Source: JBQTIY01 sp052387675 (GTDB lineage Bacteria; Planctomycetota; B15-G4). Taken from it: DNA of 64,000 nt. Shown here piece after piece: positions 8,537 through 16,812 of the stretch. The stretch's first letter is position 1; every line of letters starts with the position of its first letter. The notes under the pieces were generated by a model, which saw only the letters and a list, made by a program, of their open reading frames with translations, was not told the DNA's origin and searched no databases. The position numbers and the translations under genes were made by a program. The stretch lies in NCBI GenBank assembly GCA_052387675.1, contig JBQTIY010000002.1, positions 310,001 to 374,000 of the forward strand, in the 5' to 3' direction.

Positions 8537-9595
8537 CTGAACGCCCCTCGGCTGTGCCACGCCTTCTCCCTCTTGTGCATGCTCGGCCTAGCTCCGGCTC
8601 AGTCGGCCCCGGAACTTTGGGAACTTGGCGAGCGCGCCGCTGCACTCGCAGCCTGGGAGTCCGCGCTCGCGGCTCATCCGGGCGACGCCGAGTTGCGCCT
8701 GAACTTGGCTCAGCGCCAGATGGAAGTGGGCCGCCATGCCGCAGCGCTTGAGACCGCCGCTCCGCTCGGCGCGGAGGCTCGTGCGCTGCGCGCCACGGCC
8801 CTCTACTTGCTCGGACGCTTCGAGGAGGCCGTGCTCTTGCTGGATCCGGGCTCGCCGGACGAAGGCCTGCTGCGCGTGGACGCGCTGCTCGCACTGGGGC
8901 GCTTGGAGGAGGCCGCCGCCAGCCTGGAGCAAGCCAGCCAGGGCCTCGGCGCCAACGATCCACGCCTGCTCGGTCTGCGTGGTCGCAGCTTGGTGAGCAG
9001 CGGCCAGCACGCCGAGGCCGTGCCGCTCTTTCGCGCGGCCGTGACGGCCGACCCCCTCGATCGCCAAGCCCTCTTTGGGCTTGGGCAGGCGCTGGTGCGC
9101 AGCGGCCAGCGCGACGAGGGCCTGGCCGTCTTGCAGCAGCATCAGCGGCTGGTGCCGCTGCTCGACGAGCGGGACTTCGCACTGCAGTCCCTGGCGCTGG
9201 CGCCGCACCATGCCGGCACGCTCGCCGCCTTGGGCGACATCGAGCGGCAGCTCGGTCTCCTCGATCTTGCCGAAGCGCGCTACCGCCAGGCCGCCGCGCG
9301 CGCCACGCCGGCGGAACTCGGGCCGATCACGCTGCGGCACGCACGGCTCCTCGTGGAATCCCGGCAGGCGCGAGGCGCCGCAGTGGCCCTGCTCGAAGCC
9401 GCCTTGCTACAGCCCCTCGACGCGGACGGCACGACGCGCCTGCTCGTGCGCGCCGCCGACTTGCAGCTCGAGCTCGGAGAGGCCGCGCAGGCGGTGCAGA
9501 AACTGCAGCGTGCTGCGGCTCTGCGCCCGCAGGACACCGAGATTCAGCGCCGCTTGCGCTTGGCTGAGCAGGCGCTGCCCGGCGGAGGGAACTAG
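8537..9595 (+). CDS. Exported TPR-repeat protein
   Basis: About 352 residues of tandem TPR-like helices (for example A-E-A-V-P-L-F-R-A-A-V-T-A-D-P near the middle and A-V-Q-K-L-Q-R-A-A-A-L-R-P near the end). No ATG or GTG in this frame leaves a complete signal peptide. CTG at 8537 does so: it has a GGAGA ribosome site 8 bases upstream and gives N-A-P-R-L-C-H-A-F then a hydrophobic stretch and an A-Q-S cleavage site. TTG at 8573 or ATG at 8579 would cut that signal in half. The gene lies between two FG-GAP/ASPIC genes and repeats the TPR-then-ASPIC order of the preceding pair. Confidence 0.75.
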   Translation: MNAPRLCHAFSLLCMLGLAPAQSAPELWELGERAAALAAWESALAAHPGDAELRLNLAQRQMEVGRHAAALETAAPLGAEARALRATALYLLGRFEEAVLLLDPGSPDEGLLRVDALLALGRLEEAAASLEQASQGLGANDPRLLGLRGRSLVSSGQHAEAVPLFRAAVTADPLDRQALFGLGQALVRSGQRDEGLAVLQQHQRLVPLLDERDFALQSLALAPHHAGTLAALGDIERQLGLLDLAEARYRQAAARATPAELGPITLRHARLLVESRQARGAAVALLEAALLQPLDADGTTRLLVRAADLQLELGEAAQAVQKLQRAAALRPQDTEIQRRLRLAEQALPGGGN

Positions 9596-9598
9596 CTC

Positions 9599-11407
9599 AT
9601 GCGCGCCGCCCGGCTCGCACTCGCCACGCTCTGGGGCTTCGTCCTCAGAGTTGGGGCCCTACGACTCGGCGCCCTGAGCCTCAGCGCCCTGGCCACCGGC
9701 TGCGCTGACTCACCAACGCCGGAGGCGGGGACCGCGCTCAACTCCACAGCTCGTACCGAGCCGAGCGGCGGCTGGTTCAGCGAGGTCTCGGCCGCCTGGG
9801 GCGTGGACTTCGTGCACGATGCTGGGCGCACACCCGAGAAGCATCTGCCGGAAACCATGGGCGCGGGCGTGGCCGTGGCCGATGTGGATGGCGACGCGGA
9901 TCTCGATCTCTACTTCGTGCAAAGCGGCCCACTGCCGGTGGGCCCGGCGCCCACCGCTGCACGGCCGACGAACCGGCTCTTCCTCAACGATGGGCGCGGC
10001 CGCTTCCGCGACGCCACCGCGCAGTCCGGAGCGGCCGCGCAGAACCGCTACGGCCAGGGCGTGGCCGCCGGCGATGCCGACAACGACGGCGACGTCGACT
10101 TCTACCTCACCAACTTTGGGCCCGACGTGCTGCTGCTCAACGACGGTCATGGCCACTTCGTGGACGGCACCGCAGCCTCCGGGATCTTCGACGACCGCTG
10201 GACCACGGCCGCCACCTTCTTCGATGCCGACGGCGACGCCGATCAGGACCTCTTCGTGACCGGCTATGTGCAGATCGACGTGACGCATCCGCTCTGGTGC
10301 GGCGAGCAGCGTCCCGGCTATCGCAACTACTGTCATCCCGATGCCTACGCGGGGCTGCCGCCGCGCTTCTGGCGCAACCTGGGCGGCGGCCGCTTCCGCG
10401 ACGAGACCGAGAGCGCGGGCCTCGCCACCGATCCGCGCAATCCGGGCAAGGGCCTGGGCACCATCGCCTTCGATGTGGAGCCGGACGGCGACTTGGATCT
10501 CTACGCCGCCAACGACAGCGTCGAGAACCATCTTTGGCTGAACGACGGCGCCGGAAACTTCCTCGACATCACCTTGCTCTCAGGTACGGGCGTGGATGTG
10601 CAAGGGCGCACCGAGGCGGGCATGGGCCTGGCCACCGGCGACGTGGACGGCGATCTGGACATTGATCTCTTCGTGACGAACTTCGACGACGAGTCGAACA
10701 CGCTCTATCGCAACGACGGCGAGGGCTTGTTCAGCGATGTCACCATCGCCGCCGGCCTCGAAGGACCGAGCCGCATGCCGGTGGGCTTCGGCACCGTGCT
10801 GGCCGACTTTGACCACGATGGTGACCTCGACCTGGCGGTCACCAACGGCCACATCCTCGACAACATCGAGCTCTATCACGACGGCAAGACCTGGAAGCAG
10901 CGCAGCCAGTTTTTCTTGAATGATGGACACGGCCGTTTCACCGAGGCCACGCAGCAGTCCGGCGCACTCTCCGCAGAGCTCATGGTGGGACGCGCTCTGG
11001 CCTGCGGCGACCTCGACGGCGACGGCGATCTGGACCTCGTGCTTACCGAGAACGGCGGGCCGGCGCGCGTGCTGCGCAACGACGGCCCTCCGGGAGGAAC
11101 TCTAGGCGGCGCGGTGCTCTTGGCCGGGCTGCCACCCGGCACGCGCGTGCTGGCGCAACTCGACGACGGCCGGCAGCTCCTGCGCGAGGCCGGCACGCAA
11201 ACTTCCTACTTCGCGCCTTGTGCTGCGGAGCTGCACCTAGGACTCGCTGCCGCAGCACTCGTGGAGCTCAGCCTCGCCGTGCCGGGCCAGCCAGCACAAA
11301 GCCTGGCCATTGACCCGCCGCTGCGCGCGGGGCGCCTGACTCTGCAGTTCACGGCCGGGCGCTGGACCGCACGTCCGCGCCGCCGTTCTTCGCGCACGGC
11401 TTGCTAG
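9599..11407 (+). CDS. ASPIC/UnbV and FG-GAP (VCBS) repeat lipoprotein, copy 2
   Basis: A 602-residue paralogue of the product of 6745-8535. A long signal peptide ends in the lipobox L-A-T-G-C. FG-GAP/VCBS calcium loops follow in series (D-V-D-G-D-A-D, D-A-D-N-D-G-D, D-A-D-G-D-A-D, D-V-E-P-D-G-D, D-V-D-G-D-L-D, D-F-D-H-D-G-D, D-L-D-G-D-G-D). The C-terminal ASPIC-like part is more diverged than in copy 1 and lacks its clear R-W-P-D-G motif. The ATG lies 3 bases after the stop of the TPR gene. Export to the cell surface with a lipid anchor is expected; the ligand is unknown. Confidence 0.88.
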   Translation: MRAARLALATLWGFVLRVGALRLGALSLSALATGCADSPTPEAGTALNSTARTEPSGGWFSEVSAAWGVDFVHDAGRTPEKHLPETMGAGVAVADVDGDADLDLYFVQSGPLPVGPAPTAARPTNRLFLNDGRGRFRDATAQSGAAAQNRYGQGVAAGDADNDGDVDFYLTNFGPDVLLLNDGHGHFVDGTAASGIFDDRWTTAATFFDADGDADQDLFVTGYVQIDVTHPLWCGEQRPGYRNYCHPDAYAGLPPRFWRNLGGGRFRDETESAGLATDPRNPGKGLGTIAFDVEPDGDLDLYAANDSVENHLWLNDGAGNFLDITLLSGTGVDVQGRTEAGMGLATGDVDGDLDIDLFVTNFDDESNTLYRNDGEGLFSDVTIAAGLEGPSRMPVGFGTVLADFDHDGDLDLAVTNGHILDNIELYHDGKTWKQRSQFFLNDGHGRFTEATQQSGALSAELMVGRALACGDLDGDGDLDLVLTENGGPARVLRNDGPPGGTLGGAVLLAGLPPGTRVLAQLDDGRQLLREAGTQTSYFAPCAAELHLGLAAAALVELSLAVPGQPAQSLAIDPPLRAGRLTLQFTAGRWTARPRRRSSRTAC

Positions 11408-11440
11408 ACTGAGCGACTTCGCCTCCTGAAAGGCCCGCTC

Positions 11441-12382
11441 ATGCTCAGTCTGCTGATCACGGCTCTGCTCTGCTCTCCGCTCCAGACGGCCCCGGCCGGG
11501 CCCGCCGCGCAGGCCGACCGCGTCATCGCTCGCGCCGAAGGAATCGAACTTCGCGCCAGCGACTACGGCGCGTGGCTGATTGAGCGTCGCGGCGTGGACC
11601 TCGCTCAGGACTTCATTCTCGAGGCCATCGCGATCCACGAAGCCCGTCAGCGTGGTCTATTGCCCACGGACGAGCAAGTCGCCGAGGCCTGCGCGGCCGA
11701 GCACGAGCAGATCGTGAATCGCATCTATCTCGGCGAGCTCGACAAGTACAAGGACAAGCTCAAGTGGTCCGGCTACGAACTGGAGGAGTGGCAGGCGCGT
11801 CGCCGCCAGGAACTCCCGGCCGAGATGGCGCTGGAGGCTCTGGCGCGAGCCGATCGGCCGGTGAGCGAGGACGCCATCCGGGCGCGCTTCAAGAGTCTCT
11901 ACGGCGCGCGCAGCGAACTCGCTTCGGTGGAAGTGCTCTTCTTCAACACCTATCGCGACGTCACGCTCTTCACCGGCAAGCCCGACCTGCCGGCGCTGCG
12001 CCTGGCGGCTCGTCAGCGCGCCGAGGCGGCCCGCGCCGCCTTCTTGGCCGGCCGGACAGTGGCCCAGCTCCTGCCCGAGTCGGACTCCACCGGCAAGCTG
12101 CCCATCGTGGCGGGGCGGATTGAGCACTACCAGGCGAACATGCTGGGAGTCGAAGTCGAGCAGGCTGTCCAGGGCCTCGACGCTCCGGGCGAAGTCGCTC
12201 TCGTGGATGTCTTCGACGGAACCTGGGCCGTGCGTCTCGTTTCGCGTCGCACGGTGAGCTACGACGAGCTACGCGACACGCTCGCCGCCGACATCGCCCA
12301 GGGCGCCGTCACGAGTGAAGAAGCCCTCAACCTGCGCACTCGGTTGCTGACGCAGTACCGCGCCGAAGTGCTGCTGCCCTGA
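11441..12382 (+). CDS. SurA/parvulin-like exported peptidyl-prolyl isomerase (putative)
   Basis: A 313-residue protein with an N-terminal signal peptide and a helical SurA-type N-domain (I-A-R-A-E-G-I-E-L-R-A-S-D-Y and A-I-A-I-H-E-A-R-Q-R-G). A central segment resembles a parvulin (PpiC/rotamase) domain (A-S-V-E-V-L-F-F-N-T and F-L-A-G-R-T-V-A-Q-L). The end is helical. Family assignment rests on layout rather than a diagnostic catalytic motif, so a purely chaperone role is possible. It follows the FG-GAP lipoprotein by 33 bp with a GAAAGG ribosome site and ends the exported-protein run, where it could help fold those proteins. Confidence 0.65.
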   Translation: MLSLLITALLCSPLQTAPAGPAAQADRVIARAEGIELRASDYGAWLIERRGVDLAQDFILEAIAIHEARQRGLLPTDEQVAEACAAEHEQIVNRIYLGELDKYKDKLKWSGYELEEWQARRRQELPAEMALEALARADRPVSEDAIRARFKSLYGARSELASVEVLFFNTYRDVTLFTGKPDLPALRLAARQRAEAARAAFLAGRTVAQLLPESDSTGKLPIVAGRIEHYQANMLGVEVEQAVQGLDAPGEVALVDVFDGTWAVRLVSRRTVSYDELRDTLAADIAQGAVTSEEALNLRTRLLTQYRAEVLLP

Positions 12383-12416
12383 GGCTCAGTGCCCGGCTCC
12401 CCGGGCGCTCGGCTCC

Positions 12417-13454
12417 CTAGCGCGTCGCGTACCAGTCGCGCCAGCGCTTGACGGCTTTTTCGCGCTCCGCTTGCGTGGCGCGCGGATCGAAGCCCGGATC
12501 GAAGGCCGTGAGCCGCACGAGCGTCTCGGCGGCGGCCTTGCGGATACTCGCACTGGGATCGGACAGCACATCGAAGAGCGCCGGCACCGCTTCGGCATAG
12601 CCGAAGTCACCCAGCACTTGCATGACGAGCAGGCGCACGAAGGAGTCCTCGTCGGCCAGCATCGGCACGAGGTCGGGGGCCAGCGCCTTGAGGCGGCCCT
12701 TGTCTACGCGGTCCACGGCACCGAAGCGCCGCCCGGCATCGCCATCGAGCAACTGCCGGCGCAACTCCTCGAGTTCGGCCTGCTTGGTCAGGTCCACACC
12801 GGGCACTGCGGCCACCAGGCCGGTGACCTCATCGCGCTCGGCCAGACCCAGCGTCAGGCGCTGGGCCTGAGCCGCCACCATGTCGGCCAGCGCATCGATG
12901 CGCGACTCGAGCAGTTGCGCGCGATTCTCGACAAAGTTGAGCTTCTCGATGAGCGCGCCGGTTTCAGCTTGGCTGCGCGTCAGGCCTTCGATCTGCACGA
13001 CGGCATGTTCGAGGCCGCGCGCAAAGTCGGCCAGCTCTGAGCGCAGGCCATCCAAGTCATCGCTCACGAAGGCCAATTGGCGGCGGATCTCATCGCGAGC
13101 CCCGGCGAGCGCCCGCAGTTCACTGTCCAGGCCCGTCAGCCGGGCCGAGTCTTCCAGGCCTTGGAGTTCGTGGCGCGTCTCGGCCTCGCCCGGGTTGCCC
13201 GCACGCAGGCCCCATTCAGCCAGGGGCACTTCACGCCAGACCACATAGGCGATGAGCGCCAGGACCAGGAGCCACAGCAGAAGCTGAGCCGAGCCGCCCG
13301 CGGCTCGCGTGGGCGCGGCAGGCGCGGCCGAGCCGGCGCCGGGAGGGATGCAGTTGCGGCAGAAGAGCTTGCCCTTGATCGTGGTGACCTGCCCGGCCTG
13401 GATGTCCACCAGGGGGATGCTCTCGTTGCAGGCGTCGCAGAAGTAGATTCTCAT
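12417..13454 (-). CDS. Zinc-ribbon, membrane-anchored coiled-coil protein with HEAT repeats
   Basis: A 345-residue protein of unknown function with four visible parts. An N-terminal zinc ribbon has C6-x-x-C9 and C32-x-x-C35. One transmembrane helix lies at about residues 55-75. A long coiled coil follows (rich in L, E, R and Q). The last ~100 residues form HEAT-like repeats (A-L-A-P-D-L-V-P-M-L-A-D-E-D-S-F-V-R and A-V-P-A-L-F-D-V-L-S-D). The ATG at 13454 was preferred because the longer open frame to 13589 adds only low-complexity sequence before the zinc ribbon. It is divergent from the TPR gene at 13634. A membrane-organising role is a guess. Confidence 0.75.
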   Translation of the reverse strand: MRIYFCDACNESIPLVDIQAGQVTTIKGKLFCRNCIPPGAGSAAPAAPTRAAGGSAQLLLWLLVLALIAYVVWREVPLAEWGLRAGNPGEAETRHELQGLEDSARLTGLDSELRALAGARDEIRRQLAFVSDDLDGLRSELADFARGLEHAVVQIEGLTRSQAETGALIEKLNFVENRAQLLESRIDALADMVAAQAQRLTLGLAERDEVTGLVAAVPGVDLTKQAELEELRRQLLDGDAGRRFGAVDRVDKGRLKALAPDLVPMLADEDSFVRLLVMQVLGDFGYAEAVPALFDVLSDPSASIRKAAAETLVRLTAFDPGFDPRATQAEREKAVKRWRDWYATR

Positions 13455-13633
13455 CGACAGCCTCCGAGATACGGGCCGCTGTGCCGCACACGTCGCGGCT
13501 GGCCGGCTTGCGGAGTCCCTCCGATCGTCCCTAGAATCCTGTGAAGCGAGCGCGGGCGCACGCCACCCGGCTCGGCCGTCGGCGCCCACCGCCGGCGCAT
13601 CGCGCCACTGTAGCGCACGCTCACGGCCCGATC

Positions 13634-14083
13634 ATGACGACACCGCCCGACAGCCCGCAGGAGCGCCCGACCACGGCCAGCCGCCGCTTGGCTCACGCGG
13701 GTTTGGCCTTCGACAGCGCCATGCTTGAGGCCCAGTTCGAGCGCGAGCCGGAGAATCTCGAAGTCCTCGCGGCCCTCGCCGAAACCTGCACCCGCTTGCG
13801 GCGCTACCGGCGCGGCCTGGAACTGGACACGCTGCTCGTCGCACGGCAGCCCGAGCAGCCCACCTTCCGCTACAACCTGGCCTGTTCGCTGGCGCTCCTG
13901 GGCCGGCTGGAAGAAGCTCAGGCCCAGCTCCTGGCGGCGGTCGAGCACGGCTACCGCGACTTCGACCACTTGCAGCGTGATCCCGACCTGCGCCGCCTGC
14001 GCGCCGCGCCCGGCTACGCCGCCTTTCGCGAGCGCCTGCAAATCCTGGGGCTGTCGCGCCGCGAGCCGCCGCCTCCGGGCTGA
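13634..14083 (+). CDS. Small TPR-repeat protein
   Basis: A 149-residue protein with two or three TPR-like helix pairs (N-L-E-V-L-A-A-L-A-E-T-C and F-R-Y-N-L-A-C-S-L-A-L-L-G-R-L-E-E-A). It ends in a segment common in TPR proteins (D-P-D-L-R-R-L-R-A-A-P-G-Y-A-A-F). There is no signal peptide, so it is probably cytoplasmic. The frame is open from 13541, but the ATG at 13634 removes an Arg/His-rich stretch that does not look like protein. It is convergent with the zinc-ribbon gene ending at 14089. The function is unknown. Confidence 0.7.
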   Translation: MTTPPDSPQERPTTASRRLAHAGLAFDSAMLEAQFEREPENLEVLAALAETCTRLRRYRRGLELDTLLVARQPEQPTFRYNLACSLALLGRLEEAQAQLLAAVEHGYRDFDHLQRDPDLRRLRAAPGYAAFRERLQILGLSRREPPPPG

Positions 14084-14088
14084 ACTGC

Positions 14089-14451
14089 TCATCCCAGCCA
14101 GCCCTTCGCCAGCCGCTGCCAGAGTGCCAGCAAGGTGAGCAAGGGAGCCAGCACGGCGAGCGCGCAGAGCAGCACTTCGCGCCACGAAGCAGACCCCAGC
14201 GCGACCTCGGCGCCGGACTTGGCCAAGTTCAGGGCCGGCGGGCTGGCCTCGTGGCCGCAGCCTGGGCAGAACAGCCGCCCGGCGGGAATCGCGGTGCTGC
14301 ATGAGGGGCAGGGCGCGCCGGGATCCAGCGGCTCATCCCGGCCGCAGGCCGGGCAATGGCGCAGTTCGAAAGGCAGTACGTCACCGCAGCCGAGGCAAAA
14401 GCGCACGCGCTCACCGGCTGCGGACGGCTCGTGCCCTGGAGACTGCGCCAT
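14089..14451 (-). CDS. Double zinc-ribbon tail-anchored membrane protein
   Basis: A 120-residue protein with two zinc-ribbon knuckle pairs: C-L-G-C with C-P-A-C, then C-P-S-C with C-P-G-C. One hydrophobic helix near the C-terminus (W-R-E-V-L-L-C-A-L-A-V-L-A-P-L-L) anchors it to the membrane. The ribbons should face the cytoplasm. No enzymatic motif is present. It is divergent from the HU gene at 14566. The zinc ribbon may mediate protein or nucleic-acid contact, but nothing in the sequence settles this. Confidence 0.7.
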   Translation of the reverse strand: MAQSPGHEPSAAGERVRFCLGCGDVLPFELRHCPACGRDEPLDPGAPCPSCSTAIPAGRLFCPGCGHEASPPALNLAKSGAEVALGSASWREVLLCALAVLAPLLTLLALWQRLAKGWLG

Positions 14452-14565
14452 GTCGCACGACGATAGCGCCCGGCTGGTGCACGTAACAGGATCGGGGCGG
14501 GCCGAGCCGCCGTGCGCGACCCGCTGCCGTAGCCAAGCGGCCTGCCACCTTGGTATGGAATGGCC

Positions 14566-14841
14566 ATGAACAAGACCGCACTGGTCGAAGCGGTGGCTCG
14601 TCAGCTGGGGCAGGGCACGAGCAAAGCTCAGGCGGCACGCGCCGTCAAAGCGGTGCTGCTGGCTATGTCGCAGGGCCTGTGCCGCGACCGCTCCATCTCG
14701 CTCTCGGGCTTCGGCACCTTTGAAGTGCGCCGGCGCAAGGGCCGCACGCTGCGCAACCCGCGCACGGGCAAGCCGATGCGCATCCGCGCCACGCAGCGCG
14801 TGGCCTTCAAGGTCGGCAAGGCGCTCAAGGGTCAGCTCTGA
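14566..14841 (+). CDS. HU-family DNA-binding protein
   Basis: A histone-like dimeric protein of 91 residues that bends DNA without strong sequence preference. Its sequence starts M-N-K-T-A-L-V-E-A-V and contains the family signature G-F-G-T-F-E-V-R-R-R-K-G-R-T-L-R-N-P with the beta-arm proline in R-N-P-R-T-G. An ATG two codons upstream (14560) is also in frame, but only the ATG at 14566 has room for the weak GGA ribosome site at 14557. The 3' end overlaps the convergent mnmA gene by 10 bp. Confidence 0.9.
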   Translation: MNKTALVEAVARQLGQGTSKAQAARAVKAVLLAMSQGLCRDRSISLSGFGTFEVRRRKGRTLRNPRTGKPMRIRATQRVAFKVGKALKGQL

Positions 14842-15935
14842 GCGGAGGCGGCGCGGCGCAGCACGCGCCCCCCGCCCAGCACGCGCGCCTCGTCGTAGAA
14901 GACCGCGTACTGACCCGGCGTCACGGCATCGGTGGGCGCCTCGAAGTGCACGCGCACTCCGCGCTCAGCCTCCGCCGGTTGCAGCCGCGCCGGCACGGCG
15001 CGATGGTGATGCCGAAGCTGCACGAGCACGGCGAGCGTGCCAGTGGAACGCAGCGCCTGCGCTGCGGCCCCGTCCAGCCAGTTGACGGCGCCAACCTCGC
15101 AGACCGACTGCAAAAGTTCCGCGCGGCTCCCCACCGTGATCGCACCGCTCTCGGCGTCAATGGCGGTCACATAGCTCGGCTCGGCCCGGGCCAGCCCCAG
15201 GCCGCGCCTCTGCCCCACCGTAAAGTTGGCGATGCCCTCGTGCCGGCCCAGCACGGCGCCGGCCGCATCGTGAATCTCACCCGGCGGACCGGCGTCGCCG
15301 CGCCGCTCGCGCACGACGGCGCGGTAATCGCCCTGCGGCACGAAGCAGATCTCCTGGGAGTCGGGCTTGTCGGCCACCGGCAGAGCCAGCCGACGCGCCG
15401 CAGCACGCACCTCGGCCTTGGTCCAGCTGCCGAGTGGAAAGCGCGCGCGGCGGAGCTGCTCGGGCAGAAGGCCGTGCAGCAGATAGCTCTGGTCCTTGCC
15501 GGGATCACGGGCCCGTAGGAGCGCCTCGCCCTCGCGGCGGGCGTAGTGGCCGGTGACGACGTCGGCGCAACCCAGGTCGTCGGCCAGCCGCAGCAGTTCG
15601 CCGAACTTCAGGTCCTGATTACAGACGATGCAAGGGTTGGGCGTCAGCCCGGCGGCGTAGTCGGCCGCGAAGGCCTCGATGAGCCGCGCGAAAGGGCGGG
15701 CCAAATCCTGGACGTAGAAAGGAATGCCCAGGCGGTCAGCCACCGCGCGCGCATCGCGTGCATCGCCGAGTGAACAGCAGGAGCGCGCCGAGCCCTCACC
15801 GAGCGCGCCGCTCGAAACGCCGTTGCGCATGAAGACGCCCACCACGGACTCGCCCGCCTCCGCCAGGAGCGCGGCGGCCACGGAGCTGTCCACACCGCCG
15901 CTCATGGCCACGAGAGTTCGCTGGGTTGCCGTCAT
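14832..15935 (-). CDS. mnmA: tRNA-specific 2-thiouridylase MnmA
   Basis: MnmA puts the 2-thio group on U34 of tRNA Glu, Gln and Lys with sulfur relayed from a persulfide donor. The 367 residues show the ATP-pyrophosphatase P-loop S-G-G-V-D-S-S at 12-18. The two catalytic cysteines are C102 in N-P-C-I-V-C-N and C197 in S-Q-E-I-C-F-V-P. The G-Q-R-R-G-L-G motif belongs to the central domain, and a C-terminal beta-barrel follows. Length and motif order are standard. It is divergent from yajC with about 100 bp between starts, and its 3' end overlaps that of the HU gene. Confidence 0.95.
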   Translation of the reverse strand: MTATQRTLVAMSGGVDSSVAAALLAEAGESVVGVFMRNGVSSGALGEGSARSCCSLGDARDARAVADRLGIPFYVQDLARPFARLIEAFAADYAAGLTPNPCIVCNQDLKFGELLRLADDLGCADVVTGHYARREGEALLRARDPGKDQSYLLHGLLPEQLRRARFPLGSWTKAEVRAAARRLALPVADKPDSQEICFVPQGDYRAVVRERRGDAGPPGEIHDAAGAVLGRHEGIANFTVGQRRGLGLARAEPSYVTAIDAESGAITVGSRAELLQSVCEVGAVNWLDGAAAQALRSTGTLAVLVQLRHHHRAVPARLQPAEAERGVRVHFEAPTDAVTPGQYAVFYDEARVLGGGRVLRRAASAQS

Positions 15936-16033
15936 GCGGCGGCATTATGGCGTGGCGAGCCCGCGTTGTGCCTCGCCGAGTCGCCCGTCTATCATGCGCC
16001 CTTCCCTCGCCGCCTTTGGATCGCCACGCCCCC

Positions 16034-16411
16034 ATGCCAACGCTTTCGCTCACTCACCTGCTGCCCGACTCCGCGCTGCTGCGCCTGGCTCTCCAGGAGG
16101 GCGAAGCACCAGGCCTGAACCCGAACCTGAACTTTCTGATCATGCTCGGCGGCCTGGGGCTCATCTTCTGGTTCGTGCTCATCGGCCCGGAGCGCAAGGA
16201 GAAGAAGCGCAAGCAGGCCATGATCGAGGCGCTCCAGAAGAACGACAAGGTTCTGCTGACCTCGGGCCTCTACGCGACGATCGCCGCCGTGAGTGAGTCG
16301 GACCTGACCGTCAAGTTCGACGACGGCAACACGCGCGTCCGCGTCCTGAAGTCGGCCATCGCCACGGTGCTCGACGCCGACGAGGCCTCGGGCGCGGCGG
16401 AGAAGCGCTGA
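16034..16411 (+). CDS. yajC: Sec translocon accessory subunit YajC
   Basis: A 125-residue inner-membrane protein of the SecDF-YajC accessory complex. One transmembrane helix (L-N-F-L-I-M-L-G-G-L-G-L-I-F-W-F) is followed by the hallmark polar segment (R-K-E-K-K-R-K-Q-A-M-I-E-A-L-Q-K-N-D-K-V) and a small beta domain (G-L-Y-A-T-I-A-A-V). The N-terminus before the helix, about 30 residues, is longer than in most homologues. ATG 16034 fits this; the frame is open further up to 15926. secD and secF are not adjacent; yraN follows 8 bp later. Confidence 0.92.
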   Translation: MPTLSLTHLLPDSALLRLALQEGEAPGLNPNLNFLIMLGGLGLIFWFVLIGPERKEKKRKQAMIEALQKNDKVLLTSGLYATIAAVSESDLTVKFDDGNTRVRVLKSAIATVLDADEASGAAEKR

Positions 16412-16419
16412 GCGCCGGC

Positions 16420-16812
16420 ATGAGCGAGGCGCCCCACGTCCGCGGCCGCGCGGCCGAGGCCGCTGCGCGCTCGGCCCTCGCGGCGGCCGGCTTCACCATC
16501 ATCGAGAGCAACTTTCGCGTGCGGGGCGCGGAGCTCGATGTGATCTGCCGCGACGACGAGGGCCTAGCCTTCGTCGAAGTCCGTGCGCGGCAGGACGGTG
16601 ATGTCGAACCCTCGGCCACCATCTGGCCGCCCAAGTTCCGCGCGCTCTTGCGTGGTGCACGCGCCTGGCTGGCGCGGCATGGCCAGGGCCACGCCGAGTG
16701 GCGTTTCCTCGTCGTGGCCGTGCTGCTCTCTCCCGAGGGCCGGCCGATCAGCACGGAAATCATCGAAGACCCCTTCGCCCACCTTCCGGAGTTCCACCGT
16801 GGCGACCCCTAA
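16420..16812 (+). CDS. yraN: YraN/UPF0102 family endonuclease-like protein
   Basis: A 130-residue protein of the UPF0102 family, a predicted endonuclease-like fold related to Holliday-junction resolvases. The family pattern is present: N-F-R-V-R-G-A-E-L-D-V-I, then a hydrophobic strand ending F-V-E-V-R-A-R, giving the expected E-x-D ... E-V-R acidic set. No biochemical role is firmly established for the family. It lies between yajC and the M24 peptidase, whose GTG start sits inside its last five codons, so the three genes form one unit. Confidence 0.85.
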   Translation: MSEAPHVRGRAAEAAARSALAAAGFTIIESNFRVRGAELDVICRDDEGLAFVEVRARQDGDVEPSATIWPPKFRALLRGARAWLARHGQGHAEWRFLVVAVLLSPEGRPISTEIIEDPFAHLPEFHRGDP

